Below are positions 20,189 through 30,266 of a DNA stretch of 64,000 nucleotides, one piece after another. Numbering within the stretch: the stretch's first letter is position 1; each line of letters opens with the position of its first letter. The stretch covers positions 2,046,001-2,110,000 of the forward strand of contig CP042279.1 in NCBI GenBank assembly GCA_007858575.1, written 5' to 3'. The notes beneath the pieces are model-generated. The model was not told the origin of the DNA. It was given only the letters and a program-made list of their open reading frames with translations, and did not search any database. A program made the position numbers and the translations under genes. This DNA is from Streptomyces sp. WAC08241. GTDB lineage: Bacteria > Actinomycetota > Actinomycetes > Streptomycetales > Streptomycetaceae.

Positions 20189-21337
20189 GTGAAACGCACC
20201 ACCCCCTGAGCGCCGCCGTCGCGGCCCTGTTGCTGACGCTCGGCCTCGGCGCCGCCCACGCCGGAGTCGCGAACGCCGCACCGCTCCCCGCACCGCCCGC
20301 CGCACCCTCCGCCTCGGCCGGGCTGCTCGACGCCCTGCGGCAGGACCTCGGCCTGACCCCGGCGCAGGCCGAGGAGCGGCTGCGCGCCGAGAAGGCCGCG
20401 ACCGCGGTCGAGAGGACCGCCCGGAAGACGGCCGGAGGCGCGTACGGGGGCTCGTGGTTCGACCCCTCGTCGGGACGGCTCGTCGTCGCCCTCACCGACC
20501 GCGCCGAGGAGGCCGGGGTGCGGGCGCTCGGCGCCGACACCCGGGTGGTCCGCCACAGCGCCGCCGTCCTCGACCGGGCCAAGGCCCGCCTCGACGCGCT
20601 CGCCGCGCCGAAGGGCGTGGCCGGCTGGCACGTCGACCCGAAGGCGAACAGCGTCGTCGTCACGGTCGTACGGGCCGAGCGGGACGCCCCGCCGTGCGCG
20701 CCTTCGTCGAGAAGGCGCGGGCGAAGGGCCCGTCACCGTCGCCGAGGCGGCCACCGCGCCCCGTACGTACGCGGCGGGGACCGTCGGCGGCGACCCGTAC
20801 TACACCGGCAACGTGCGCTGTTCGATCGGCTTCTCCGTGCACGGCGGATTCGTGACCGCCGGTCACTGCGGTCAGGCCGGGGCGGCGGTGCGCGGCTGGG
20901 ACGGCTCCGCCATGGGCACCTTCCAGGGCTCCTCGTTCCCCGGCAACGACTACGCGTACGTGAGCATCCACAGCGGCTGGTGGACCGTGCCGGTCGTCCT
21001 CGGCTGGGGCGTCACGTCCGACCGGCTGGTGCGCGGCTCCGCCGAGGCGCCCGTGGGCGCGTCGATCTGCCGCTCGGGCTCCACCACGAAGTGGCACTGC
21101 GGGACCGTCCTCGCCAAGAACGAGACGGTCAACTACAGCCAAGGCGCCGTCCAGCAGATGACGAAGACCAGCGTCTGCGCGGAGGGCGGCGACTCCGGCG
21201 GCGCGTTCATCAGCGGCGACCAGGCCCAGGGCGTCACGTCCGGCGGCTGGGGCAACTGCTCCTCCGGCGGCGAGACGTGGTTCCAGCCCGTCAACGAGAT
21301 CCTCGGCCGCTACGGCCTCACCCTGCACACCGCCTGA
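20189..21337 (+). CDS. Secreted streptogrisin-type serine protease (S1, alpha-lytic) preproprotein
   Basis: Extracellular chymotrypsin-fold protease made with a pro-region. GTG follows AGGAGGCTTC. A lost base about 20 bases into the gene separates the start from the signal peptide (ALLLTLGLGAAHAGVANAAP in the stitched reading). Residues about 40-175 are an alpha-lytic-type propeptide (LLDALRQDLGLTPAQAEERL). The mature enzyme shows the triad: His in TAGHC, Asp in GNDYAYV, Ser in GGDSGGAF. Paired Cys residues flank them. A second break is near 20695. About 382 aa, normal for streptogrisins. Confidence 0.9.
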
Positions 21338-21458
21338 CGGGGGCCGGTGCGCGGCCGTTCCCGGCGGCCGCGCACCGGTGCTCCCGCGCGCCCCGGTCCG
21401 GGCGGCGGCGTCCCGGCACCGCCCGTTATCCTGGAGCCGCGACCGCCCCCGGGCGTCG

Positions 21459-21520
21459 CGCGGCGGTGGGGCCCGCCGTACCCGAACCGCGGCACGCGCT
21501 GTCGCCGACGGTCCCTACTC
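21459..21520 (+). promoter_or_regulatory. Fluoride riboswitch (crcB motif)
   Basis: The first stem is CGGCG/CGCCG around loop GUGGGGCC. A second stem CGGC...GCCG follows, then GACGGUCCCUAC. Loop bases GGGGCC pair with downstream GGUCCC to give the pseudoknot of the crcB motif. Element order and the terminal CUAC match known fluoride aptamers while the paired bases differ, so this is compensatory support. It ends 55 bases before a CrcB channel gene, the expected target. The expression platform was not resolved. Confidence 0.85.
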
Positions 21521-21575
21521 GTGACCCGTCCCCGCCCGCATCCGCGCGAGCGGGAGACCACGCGTAGGGAGAGGC

Positions 21576-22072
21576 ATGCGTTCCGAAGAACCCCCGCGAC
21601 CGGCCGAGCCGATCGACCCCGACGTCGGTCCCGCGGACGTGCGCCGGCGCCGGAAGCCCTGGCGATCGCCCCACGGCACCCCCGCGGCGGTCGCCGTCGT
21701 CGCGGTGGGCGGCTCGCTCGGCGCACTGGCCCGCTTCGGGGCGTCGCTGCTGTGGCCCACGCCCGCGGGCGCCTTCCCGTGGACGACCCTGACAGTGAAC
21801 GCCGTCGGCTGTCTGGCGATCGGTGTCCTCCTCGTCGCCGTCACCGAGGTCTTCACAGCCCACCCCTCCCGCGCCCGTTCTTCGGGACCGGTTTCCTGGG
21901 CGGGTTCACCACCTTCTCCACGTACTGCGTGGACGTCGAACGCCTCGTCGACGCGGGCCGCGCCGCCACCGCGCTCGCCTACCTCGCGGCGACCGTCGTC
22001 GCCGCGCTGGCGGCGGTGGCCCTCGGCGCGTCCGGCACGCGCCGCCTCCTGTCGCACCGGAGCGTGTCATGA
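21576..22072 (+). CDS. crcB: CrcB/Fluc fluoride channel subunit, first copy
   Basis: Small four-helix membrane protein that exports fluoride as a dual-topology dimer. A 35-residue charged N-terminal extension precedes [19 protein letters not shown]. The family blocks [20 protein letters not shown] and [19 protein letters not shown] (Fluc GxxGxxTTFST motif) are present. One lost base near 21865 separates them. ATG follows GGGAGAGGC. About 165 aa. It lies directly behind a fluoride riboswitch and 65 bases before a second copy; paired unequal CrcB genes usually form heterodimers. Confidence 0.92.
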
Positions 22073-22136
22073 CCTTCCGTACGCGTCCGGCGGTCCGCCC
22101 GGCCGCCCTCGTCGACGACGACCGGGAGGACCGGCG

Positions 22137-22577
22137 GTGAACGACTTCCTCCTGGTGGCTGCCGGCGGCGCCGTCGGCGCTCCCCTGCGCTACCTGACCG
22201 ACCGCGCCGTCCAGGCCCGCCACGACACCGTCTTCCCGTGGGGCACCTTCACCGTGAACGTCGTGGGCTCCCTGATCCTCGGCCTGCTCACGGGCGCCGC
22301 GCTGTCCGGTGCGGCCGGGGACGCCGTGCGGCTGCTGCTCGGGACCGGGCTGTGCGGCGCGCTGACGACGTACTCGACGTTCTCCTACGAGACGCTGCGG
22401 CTCGCCGAGTCCGGCGCGCGGTTCTTCGCCGTGGCGAACGTCGTCGCCTCCGTGGTGGCCGGACTCGGTGCCGTCTTCGTCGGTCTCGCCCTCGCCCGGG
22501 TCCTCTTCCCTGAGCCGGCCGCCGGGGCCGGTGCGGGAGGAGGGCCCGGGACGGGGCTCCGGCGGAGCGGGACCTAG
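22137..22577 (+). CDS. crcB: CrcB/Fluc fluoride channel subunit, second copy
   Basis: An intact 146-aa paralogue of the preceding gene. It has [39 protein letters not shown] and [20 protein letters not shown], the same fluoride-channel signatures, plus a short Gly/Ala-rich tail. GTG follows GGGAGGACCGGCG. It is presumably co-transcribed with the first copy. Its TAG stop sits on a CTAG palindrome that also gives the stop of the convergent chitinase gene. Confidence 0.93.
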   Translation: MNDFLLVAAGGAVGAPLRYLTDRAVQARHDTVFPWGTFTVNVVGSLILGLLTGAALSGAAGDAVRLLLGTGLCGALTTYSTFSYETLRLAESGARFFAVANVVASVVAGLGAVFVGLALARVLFPEPAAGAGAGGGPGTGLRRSGT

Positions 22578-23695
22578 CGGCCCTGGAGCGCCTTGACGTT
22601 GTCGCCGAAGGTCCAGCCCTTCGAGCCGTCCCAGTTCGCCGACCAGGTCATCAGGCCCTTGAGGGCGCCGTTGTAGCGGTTCCACGCCTGGGCCACGGCC
22701 GACGGGGCCATGTGGCCGCCGCCCGCGCCGGGCTGGGCGGGCAGGCCGGGGACCTGCTTGTCGTACGGGACCTTGATCGTGGTGCCCTGGATCACCAGGC
22801 CCTTGTTCAGGCAGTCGGTCTGCGCGACGAACCCGGCGACGGTGCCGGCGGAGTAGGAGTCGCCCGAGCAGCCGTACATGCTGCCGTTGTAGTACTGCAT
22901 GTTGAGCCACCACAGGCGCCCGTTGTCGGCGTACTTCTTGATGACCGGCAGGTAGGCGCCCCAGATCGAGCCGTAGACCACGCTGCCGCCGGTGACGTAC
23001 GCGGTCTCCGGCGCCATCGTCAGGCCGAAGCCGGCGGGCATGCGGGCGAGGACGCCGTCGATGATGCGGATCAGGTTGGCCTGGGAGGTGGAGAGGGTGC
23101 CGATGGAGCCGCTGCCGACCAGGCCGGTCTCGATGTCGATGTCGATGCCGTCGAAGTTGTACTTCTTCAGGATCGGGACGATCGTGTCGACGAACCGGTC
23201 GGCGACGGCGGTGGAGTTCAGGTCGATGCCCGCCGTGGCGCCGCCGATCGACATCAGGATCGTGGCCCCGGCCGCCTTGGCGCGGCACATCTCGGCGGGG
23301 GTGGCGACGCGGACGGTGCTGTCCATGCCGTCCTCCCACAGCACCGTCCCGTCCGAACGGATCACGGGAAGGCGGCGTTGATGACGTTGTAGCCGTGGGC
23401 GGCGAAGCGCGGGTCGTCGATGGGGGCCCAGCCGAAGGGCGGGTGGACGCCGTTGACCGCGCCGTCCCAGTTCTCCCAGTACCCCTGGAGGACCTTTCCG
23501 GCGGGCTTCGGCTTGAGGGCGCAGGTGTCGGCGGACTCTCCGGTTCCGGAGGCGGGGGCGGAGGCAGCGGCGGGGCGGACACGGCGGTCCGCGCGGGCTT
23601 CAGGCCTTCGGCGGCGGCGGGTGCGGCGAGGGCGGCGGCCGTGAGCAGGGCGGTGAGACCCGCTCCGAGGACGCGGGTGATCCGGGGCCTGGCAT
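22574..23695 (-). CDS. Secreted GH18 chitinase
   Basis: Endo-acting chitin hydrolase. The catalytic GH18 motif [10 protein letters not shown] (DxxDxDxE, final Glu catalytic) is clear at about residue 190, after ILMSIGG. Later conserved blocks are [22 protein letters not shown] and [17 protein letters not shown] at 23695 follows AGGAGC; a base lost just after it restores a signal peptide with core [21 protein letters not shown] second break near 23368 joins the halves. About 373 aa, a single catalytic domain without an obvious chitin-binding module. Upstream is a DasR-type operator. Confidence 0.9.
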
Positions 23696-23757
23696 GCGTG
23701 CTCCTGGGGACGTGGGGGATGGGTCCTGGGCATGGCGCGCGCTCCAGCAGACCGTAG

Positions 23758-23773
23758 GTTGGTCCAGACCATT
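23758..23773. promoter_or_regulatory. DasR-type operator (dre)
   Basis: GTTGGTCCAGACCATT closely matches the dre consensus (A-C/G-TGGTCTAGACCA-C/G-T), differing in one central base and the outer flanks. DasR is the GlcNAc-responsive GntR repressor that controls chitin use in Streptomyces. The site is about 63 bases upstream of the chitinase start, the expected location. Confidence 0.8.
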
Positions 23774-23967
23774 CGTCAACCGTCCGCGCGAGGAGGGAAG
23801 TTGGCCGCTGTTGCCCCTCCGGGAGGAGGGGGGCCTCTCCCGGAGGGAGGGACCGGTCGTCGCGGCACCACCGCCGCGACCCGGCCGCGTACACCCGCAA
23901 GGATGAGAGGCCCCGGGTCCCCGTCCCGTCTGCGCCCCTCCGGGAGAGGGGTGTAGGAGAGTGGGCG

Positions 23968-24019
23968 GACGATCCGCCGGGCTCCTTCGAGGCCGACGAT
24001 CCGCCGGACTCCTCCGAGC
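23968..24019. repeat. 27-bp direct repeat upstream of GH89 gene
   Basis: GACGATCCGCCGGGCTCCTT and its copy GACGATCCGCCGGACTCCTC start 27 bases apart (23968 and 23995), ending about 20 bases before the GH89 start codon. Each copy contains the small palindrome GGCGGATCGTC-like half. A regulator-binding or promoter-spacing role is possible but untested. Confidence 0.6.
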
Positions 24020-24038
24020 AGGGAACCGAGGGAACCAG

Positions 24039-26263
24039 ATGGGCCGTCGCCTGATGCTCCGATGCCGTCACGTCCTCGTCCTCGTGGCGCTCGTCGTCGC
24101 GACGGCGGTCGCGCCCGGCGCGCTCTCCCCCGGGCGGGGCTGCCTCCGCCGCCGCGCCCGCCTTCGACACCGCGCCCGCGCGGGCGAGCCTGGAGCGCCT
24201 GCTGTCCTCGCGGGCCCGGCAGTTCTCCCTGGTCCCCGTCGAGAGAACGGAGTCCGGCGACTGGTTCGCGGTCTCCGGCGGGGCGGGCCGGATCCAGGTC
24301 CGGGGCACCTCGCCGGCCACGCTGCTCGCCGGAGCGGGCTGGTACCTGGAGCGGGTCGCCGGGGTCGACATCGGCTGGCCGGGCGACAGCCTCGACCGGC
24401 TGCCCGCCGTCCTCCCCGCGGTCCCCGGGACCCTCACCCGGTCGGCGAACGTCCCCCACCGCTACGCCCTGAACGACACCGACGAGGGCTACTCGGGCGC
24501 CTACCGGGACTTCGAGGCGCACCGCCGCGACATCGATCTGATGGCGCTGCACGGCGTGAACGAGGTCTTCGTGCCGACGGGGCCGAGTACCCGTACTACC
24601 GGGCGCTCCAGGAGTTCGGCTACGACGCCGCCGAGCTGCGGAGCTGGATCCCCGCCCCCGCCCACCAGGCCTGGTGGCTGCTGCAGAACATGTCGGGCTT
24701 CGGCGGCCCGGTCTCCGAGCAGTTGATCGAGGCCCGCGCCGCGCTCGGCGGCCGGATCGCGCGGCACCTGCGCTCGCTCGGGATGGCCCCCGTCCTGCCG
24801 GGCTACTTCGGCACCGTGCCGCCGGGGTTCGCCGCGCGGAACCCGGGGCGGCCACCGTCCCGCAGGGCAAGTGGGTCGGGTTCGACCGGCCCGACTGGCT
24901 GGACCCGACCGGCCCGGTCTTCGACCGCCTCGCCGCCGCCTACTACCGGGCCCAGCGGGAGCGGTTCGGCGACAGCGACCTGTTCAAGATGGACCTGCTG
25001 CACGAGGGCGGCACCCCGGGCACGGTCGACGTCGCCGCGGCCGCCGGGGCCGTCCAGCGGGCCCTGGACACCGCGCGCCCCGGCGCCACCTGGGTCATGC
25101 TCGGCTGGCAGGAGAACCCGACCGCCACGCTCCTGAGCGGGGTGGACCGCGACCGGGTCCTGATCGTCGACGGCCTCTCCGACCGCTACGACGGCCTCGA
25201 CCGCGAGACCGAGTGGGGCGGCACGCCCTACGCCTTCGGCTCGATCTCCGACTTCGGCGGCCACACCAGCATCGGCGCCAACACCGGCGTGTGGGGCGAG
25301 CGCTTCCACGCGTGGCTGACCAGGCCGGACTCCGACGCTGCGCGGCATCGCCTACCTGCCGGAGGCCACCGGCGGGGACCCCGCCGGGTTCGACCTGTTC
25401 ACCGAACTCGCCTGGGAGCCGGGCCCCGTCGACCAGCGGGCCTGGTTCGCCGGCTACGCCGCACGCCGCTACGGCGGGGCCGACCCGCACGCGGCCGCCG
25501 CCTGGGAGGAACTGCGCCTGGGACCGTACGGCATGGCGTCGGGGACGTGGAGCGAGCCGCAGGACGGCCTCTTCACCGCGCGGCCGAGCCTCACGGCGAC
25601 CAGGACCGCGCGCTGGAGCCCGGCCTTCTCCCGGTACGACGCCGCCACGGTGGAGCGGGCGCTGGCCGAGCTGCTGCGGGTCGCGCCCGCGCTGCGGACC
25701 ACCGACGCGTACCGCCACGACCTCGTGGACGTGGCGCGCCAGGCGCTCACCAACCGCGGGCGGGTGCTGCTGCCCCGGATCAAGGGCGCGTACGAGGCGA
25801 AGGACCTGGAGCGGTTCCGGACGCTGGTGCGCGAGTGGAACGCCGCCACCGAGCTGCTCGGGCGGCTCGTCGGCTCCGACCGGCGGTTCCTGCTCGGCCC
25901 GTGGCTGGAGGACGCCCGCGCCTGGGGCGCCGACCCGGCCGAACGCGACCGCCTGGAGTACGACGCCCGCTCGATCCTGACCACCTGGGGCGGCCGGGGC
26001 AGAGCGAGGCGGGGCTGCACGACTACGCCAACCGCGAGTGGGACGGGCTCGTCCGGGACCTCTACGCGCCGCGCTGGGCCGCGTACTTCGCGGGCCTCGA
26101 CACCGCCCTGGCCACCGGCACCGCGCCGGCCGCCGTCGACTGGTTCGCGCGGGACGACGCCTGGGCCCGTGAGCACCGCCGCTACCCGACCGCGCCGGCC
26201 GGCGATCCCTACGCGCTCGCGGAGGAGGTGCGGGAGGTCCTGGCGGCGGCGTCCACCGCCTGA
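24039..26263 (+). CDS. Secreted GH89 alpha-N-acetylglucosaminidase (NAGLU-like)
   Basis: Predicted to release terminal alpha-linked GlcNAc. The signal peptide is LVLVALVVATAVAPGALSPG. The N-terminal NAGLU domain includes ATLLAGAGWYLERVAGVDIG. The (alpha/beta)8 domain has WWLLQNMSGFGGPVSEQLIE, LPGYFGTVPPGFAARN and DLFKMDLLHEGG. WVMLGWQENP and YAFGSISDFGGHTSIGANTG are blocks highly typical of the family; the acidic catalytic residues are expected nearby. The C-terminal helical domain includes GRVLLPRIKGAYEAKDLERF. Breaks are near 24140, 24580, 24850, 25345 and 26003. About 741 aa. It is divergent from the chitinase. Confidence 0.88.
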
Positions 26264-26365
26264 GGGACGCCTTCCGGCAGGGATCCGAAGACGCCTCCCC
26301 GCACCGGAACGCGGCCCGTCCGCGTAGGCTTCGACCGGTACGACGGACGGGCAGGGGCGAGGCGC

Positions 26366-28451
26366 ATGTCGGAGGAGACGGGCCGGAGGTGGGGGTCGAC
26401 CCTCGATTCGGTCGTGGTGTACGCGCAGGGCGCGGTCTGCCGCCGACTGGCCCGGGGCGTGCTGCCCCGGGACGGCCGGGTGCGGGTCGCGGGACTGCCC
26501 CGCACCCTGGACCCGGGCTCGCTGCGGGCCCGCGTCCTGGGCGCCTCCGGCGTCCGGGTCACCGAGGCCCGGGTGGAGGTCGCGTCCGCGCCGCTCGACG
26601 ACGGGGCGCCCGACGTGCTGCGGCGCGAGGTCGAACGACTGCGCGACGCGTACGCGGCGGCCGAGGGGCGCCGGGACCGGCAGCGGACCCTGATCGCGGA
26701 GGTCGAGGGGCTGCATCCGGTCCCCCGGCCCGCAAGCGCGAGGACCCGCACCGCCGCACCGCCGTCGACGCCTGGTTGGCGCTCGCCGACTTCGTCGACG
26801 AGCGGCTGGCCCGGCTCCACGCGCGCCTGGTCGAGTGCGAGGAGGAGCTGCTCCGCGTGGAGCACGACCTCTCCGTCGCCGCCGACCGACTGGAGCGGGC
26901 CTCCACCGACGCCCCTTCCCGGCACGTCGAGACCACCGTCTCCGCCGTTCTGACCCTCGTCGGCGCGGCCGACGGGGAGGATCCGGCGGAAGGGGCGGCG
27001 GAAGTGGAACTGGAGCTGGAGTACGGCGTGCCGGGCGCCGTCTGGGTGCCGGCCTACCGCCTCTCGCACCGCCGGGGCGACGACGGGGGCGACTGGTGCT
27101 GCGCGCCTCGGTCGCCCAGCGGACCGGCGAGGACTGGACCGGGGTGCGCCTCGCCCTGGCCACCGCCGACCTGCGGCGCCGCACCGATCTGCCCCGACTG
27201 CGTTCCGTACGGATCGGGCGGCGGCAGGCGGCCCCCGCGCCGTCCGGCTGGCGCGAGCCTTCGGCGGGGCTCTCGGACCTCTTCGCCGGTACGAGGCGGC
27301 CGGGCCCCGGCCCGTCCCGGCCTCCGGCTCCGGCGGCGCCGTGGCGGGCTCCGCGGCCGTGCCGGTCGCGGCCGCTCCGGTCCCGCCGCCGCCCCCGGCT
27401 CCGGCGGCCCCGCCTTCGCCGGGCCGCCGGCCCTCACCGGGGCGCCCCGCCGCCCGGCGCCGTGTACGGCTTCGCTCCCGAGGGCCCGGGCGGGGCGCCG
27501 GGATCCGCGTCACAGGGCTACGGCGGGGCGCCGGCGCCGAAGGCCGCGCCACGGCCGCCCGGCGGGCCATGGCGCCCGCGGCCCCCGGCTCGGCCGCGTC
27601 GGCCCCTCCGGCGCCGTCCGGTCCGCCGCGGCCGAGCGGTGACGAACTGGACTACGCCTCCCTCGTCCTGGCCGGCCCCGAGGACCAGGGCCGCGCCGGG
27701 GGCGCCTGTTCCCCGACTCCTCCTTCGACGCCGTGGCGGGCGAGTACCGCCACCGCGCCGAGGGGTGGCCGCGCTGCCGCTGCCCCCGTACGCCGTGCGC
27801 CCCCGCGAGTCGGCGGGATCGTTCGACCACCGCTTCGACGCCGCCGCCCGCGCCGACGTCCCCTCGGACGGCACCTGGCACACCGTCGCCGTCGGCGAGA
27901 TCCCGGTCGGCCTGCGCACCGAGTACCTCTGCGTGCCGTCCGTGGAGGAGGCCGCTTACACGACGCTCGTGGTCTCCAACGCCACCGGACAGGCCCTCCT
28001 CGCCGGCCCGGTGGAGGTCACCGTCGACGACGAGTTCCTGCTGACGGCCGCGCTCCCCACGCTCGCCCCCGGCGGTGTCAGGAGGCTGGGCCTGGGCCCG
28101 GCCGAGGCGATCCGCGTGACCCGCCGCACGCACCTGCGGGAGTCGACCGCGGGCCTGCGCAACAACGTCACCGTCCTCGACCACCAGGTCCGGGTGGAGC
28201 TGGCGAACCGCCTCGCGGCGCCCGCCGTCGTGGAGGTCCGCGAGCGGGTGCCGGTCACCTCCGAGCCGGACGTGCGGATCGAGGAGCGGGACGGCTGGGC
28301 GGTGCCCGAGGACGGCCCCGGGGAGCACGCGCCCGGCACCCGCGTCCGGCGGGTCGAGCTGCCCGCCGGAGGCACCGCCGTCCTCGAAGGCGGCTACGAG
28401 ATCCGCATCCCGGCCGGCAAGGCCCTGGTCGACGGCAACCGCAGGAGCTGA
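26366..28451 (+). CDS. MuiA-like DUF4140/DUF4139 protein, first of tandem pair
   Basis: The N-terminal DUF4140-like segment has SVVVYAQGAVCRRLARGVLP. A predicted coiled coil follows (DVLRREVERLRDAYAAAEGR). DUF4139 starts at VELELEYGVPGAVWVPAYRL and ends with YEIRIPAGKALVDGNRRS. These proteins were named from mucoidy inhibitor A; their biochemical role is unknown. Between about 27240 and 27720 sits a long Pro/Ala/Gly-rich insertion whose frame cannot be fixed because bases are lost. About 695 aa, longer than usual because of the insert. No signal peptide was seen. The next gene, eight bases on, is a paralogue. Confidence 0.75.
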
Positions 28452-28459
28452 CCCCCACC

Positions 28460-30020
28460 ATGACCACGGAACCCCGACCGATCGCCCTTCCCGTCACCGC
28501 CGTCACCTGCCTGGAGGACCGCGCCCACGTCGAGCGGACCGCCGACCTCGACCTGACGGCCGGCGTCCAGCGGCTGCGGCTCGGCCCCGTGAGCGCGCTG
28601 GCCGTCGACCGCACCCTCCACGCCGAGCTGGCCTCCGACCGCCCGGCGGCCGTGCTGGGCGCGCGGATCGTCCGCACCTGGACCCCGCGCGACCCGGTCC
28701 CTCCGCCGGGGACGACTCCGCCCTCCGCCTGCGCGCGCACGCCCTCGAAGGGGAGCGGCGCACCGCGGAGCAGGAGCACGACCGGCTGCGCGCCCGGCTC
28801 GACCTGCTGGTGCCGGCTCGCCGCCGACCTGCTGCGGGAGATCCGCGAGGGCGTCGGCTCCGGGGAGAGCGAGGGGAGCGCTGGGCCCGGGAACTGGACC
28901 GCGTGGACGCCGAGCGCGACGCGTACGCCGAACGGCTCCGCGCCGCCGAGGTCCGACTGACCGACCTCGAAGCGGAGTACGGCGCGACCCTGCGGGCCCT
29001 GGACGAGGCCGGGCAGGAGCCGCCCGAGCTCGTCGCCCACGTGGAGCTGACCGTGGACGCCGAGCGGGCCGGTCCCGCCCGGCTGCGGCTCGGCCACCTC
29101 ACCCCGTGCGCGCTGTGGCGGCCCGCCTACCGGGCCGTGCTCGACGGCGGCTCCCTGACCCTGGAGACCGAGGCCGTGGTCTGGCAGCGCACCGGCGAGG
29201 ACTGGTCGGACGTCCGGCTGACGCTGTCGACGGCCCGCTCGGCCCTGGCCACCGAGCCGCCGCGCCTGGTCGAGGACCGGCTGGTCCTCAGGGACCGCTC
29301 GGCCGCCGAGCGCCGCACGGTCGACGTCGAGGTGCGCGAGGAGCTGATCGGGGACCTCGGGCCGGCGCCGGTGCTCGGCCTGCCGGGGTCGACGACGGCG
29401 GCGAGGCGCGCGTCCTGAACGCCCCCGTGCCGGTCTCCGTTCCGGGGGACGGCCGCGCGCACCGGGTGCCGCTCTCCGTCTTCACGACGGACGCGGGCGA
29501 CGAGTACGCCTGCTCCCCCGAACTGTCCCCGCTGGTCACGCGGGTGGTGCGGTTCGACAACCGGTCCGGGCACGCGCTGCTCGCGGGACCGGTGGACCTG
29601 GTGCGCGGCGGCGGCTTCGTGGGGCGCGGCACGCTGGACTTCACCGCTCCCGGCGCCCCCGCGGAGCTCGCCTACGGCAGCCGCGACGACATCCGGGTCG
29701 TCCGGTACGCCGAGGAGGCGCACGACACCACCGGGCTCGCCCAGCGGAGCGTGACCACCCACACGGTCCGGCTGCACCTGTCCCGGTTCTCCGCCCCCGG
29801 CGAGGACGGCGAGCGGGTGGTGGCCCTGCGGGAGCGGATCCCCGTCTCCGAGGTCTCGGCGGTGGAGGTGCGCCTGCGCGAGGAGTCCTGCTCGCCCGCG
29901 CCGTCCTCGGTCGACGGGGAGGGCATCGTCCGCTGGGACGTCTCCCTGCCCCCGGGCGGCCGCCGGACGGTCACCCTGGTGTACGAGGTGTCGGCGGCCG
30001 CCAAGGTCGTGGGGATCTAG
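28460..30020 (+). CDS. MuiA-like DUF4139 protein, second of tandem pair
   Basis: A paralogue of the upstream gene: ALPVTAVTCLEDRAHVERTA at the N-terminus (DUF4140-like), a coiled coil around residues 130-190, then VELTVDAERAGPARLRLGHL and the shared WQRTGEDWSDVRLTLSTARS block (the first copy has QRTGEDWTGVRLALATADLR). It ends GRRTVTLVYEVSAAAKVVGI. Breaks are near 28705, 28815 and 29395. About 520 aa and without the Pro-rich insert. The eight-base spacing suggests co-expression and possibly a heteromer. Confidence 0.75.
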
Positions 30021-30266
30021 GGGTGTCCGGCGGGTCAGGGGCGCGGCTCCGGCCGTGATCCGCCGGACGGGCCGCGTGCCTCGGCCGTGATCTGTCAGAC
30101 GGGCCGCGCGCCCTCGGCTTCGCGTCGCGGACGGTCGTCCCCGGGTGACTCCTCGTGGCCGTGGACGTACTTGCGCGGGTTGCTTCCGCATGCCTGATGC
30201 ACTGCGGCCTCTTCCGGTGCAGACTGTGCAACAGAGGGCGTCACATCCTGTACGGAGGCCGAAAGA

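Larger units (their letters stand above)
23696..24038. other. Divergent chitinase / GH89 intergenic control region
   Basis: 343 bases without a convincing gene. It holds the DasR-type operator next to the chitinase and GC-rich inverted repeats around CCTCCGGGAGG (about 23816-23855 and 23935-23950). A 27-bp direct repeat lies next to the GH89 start. The arrangement suggests shared control of both chitin/GlcNAc-releasing enzymes. Confidence 0.6.
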
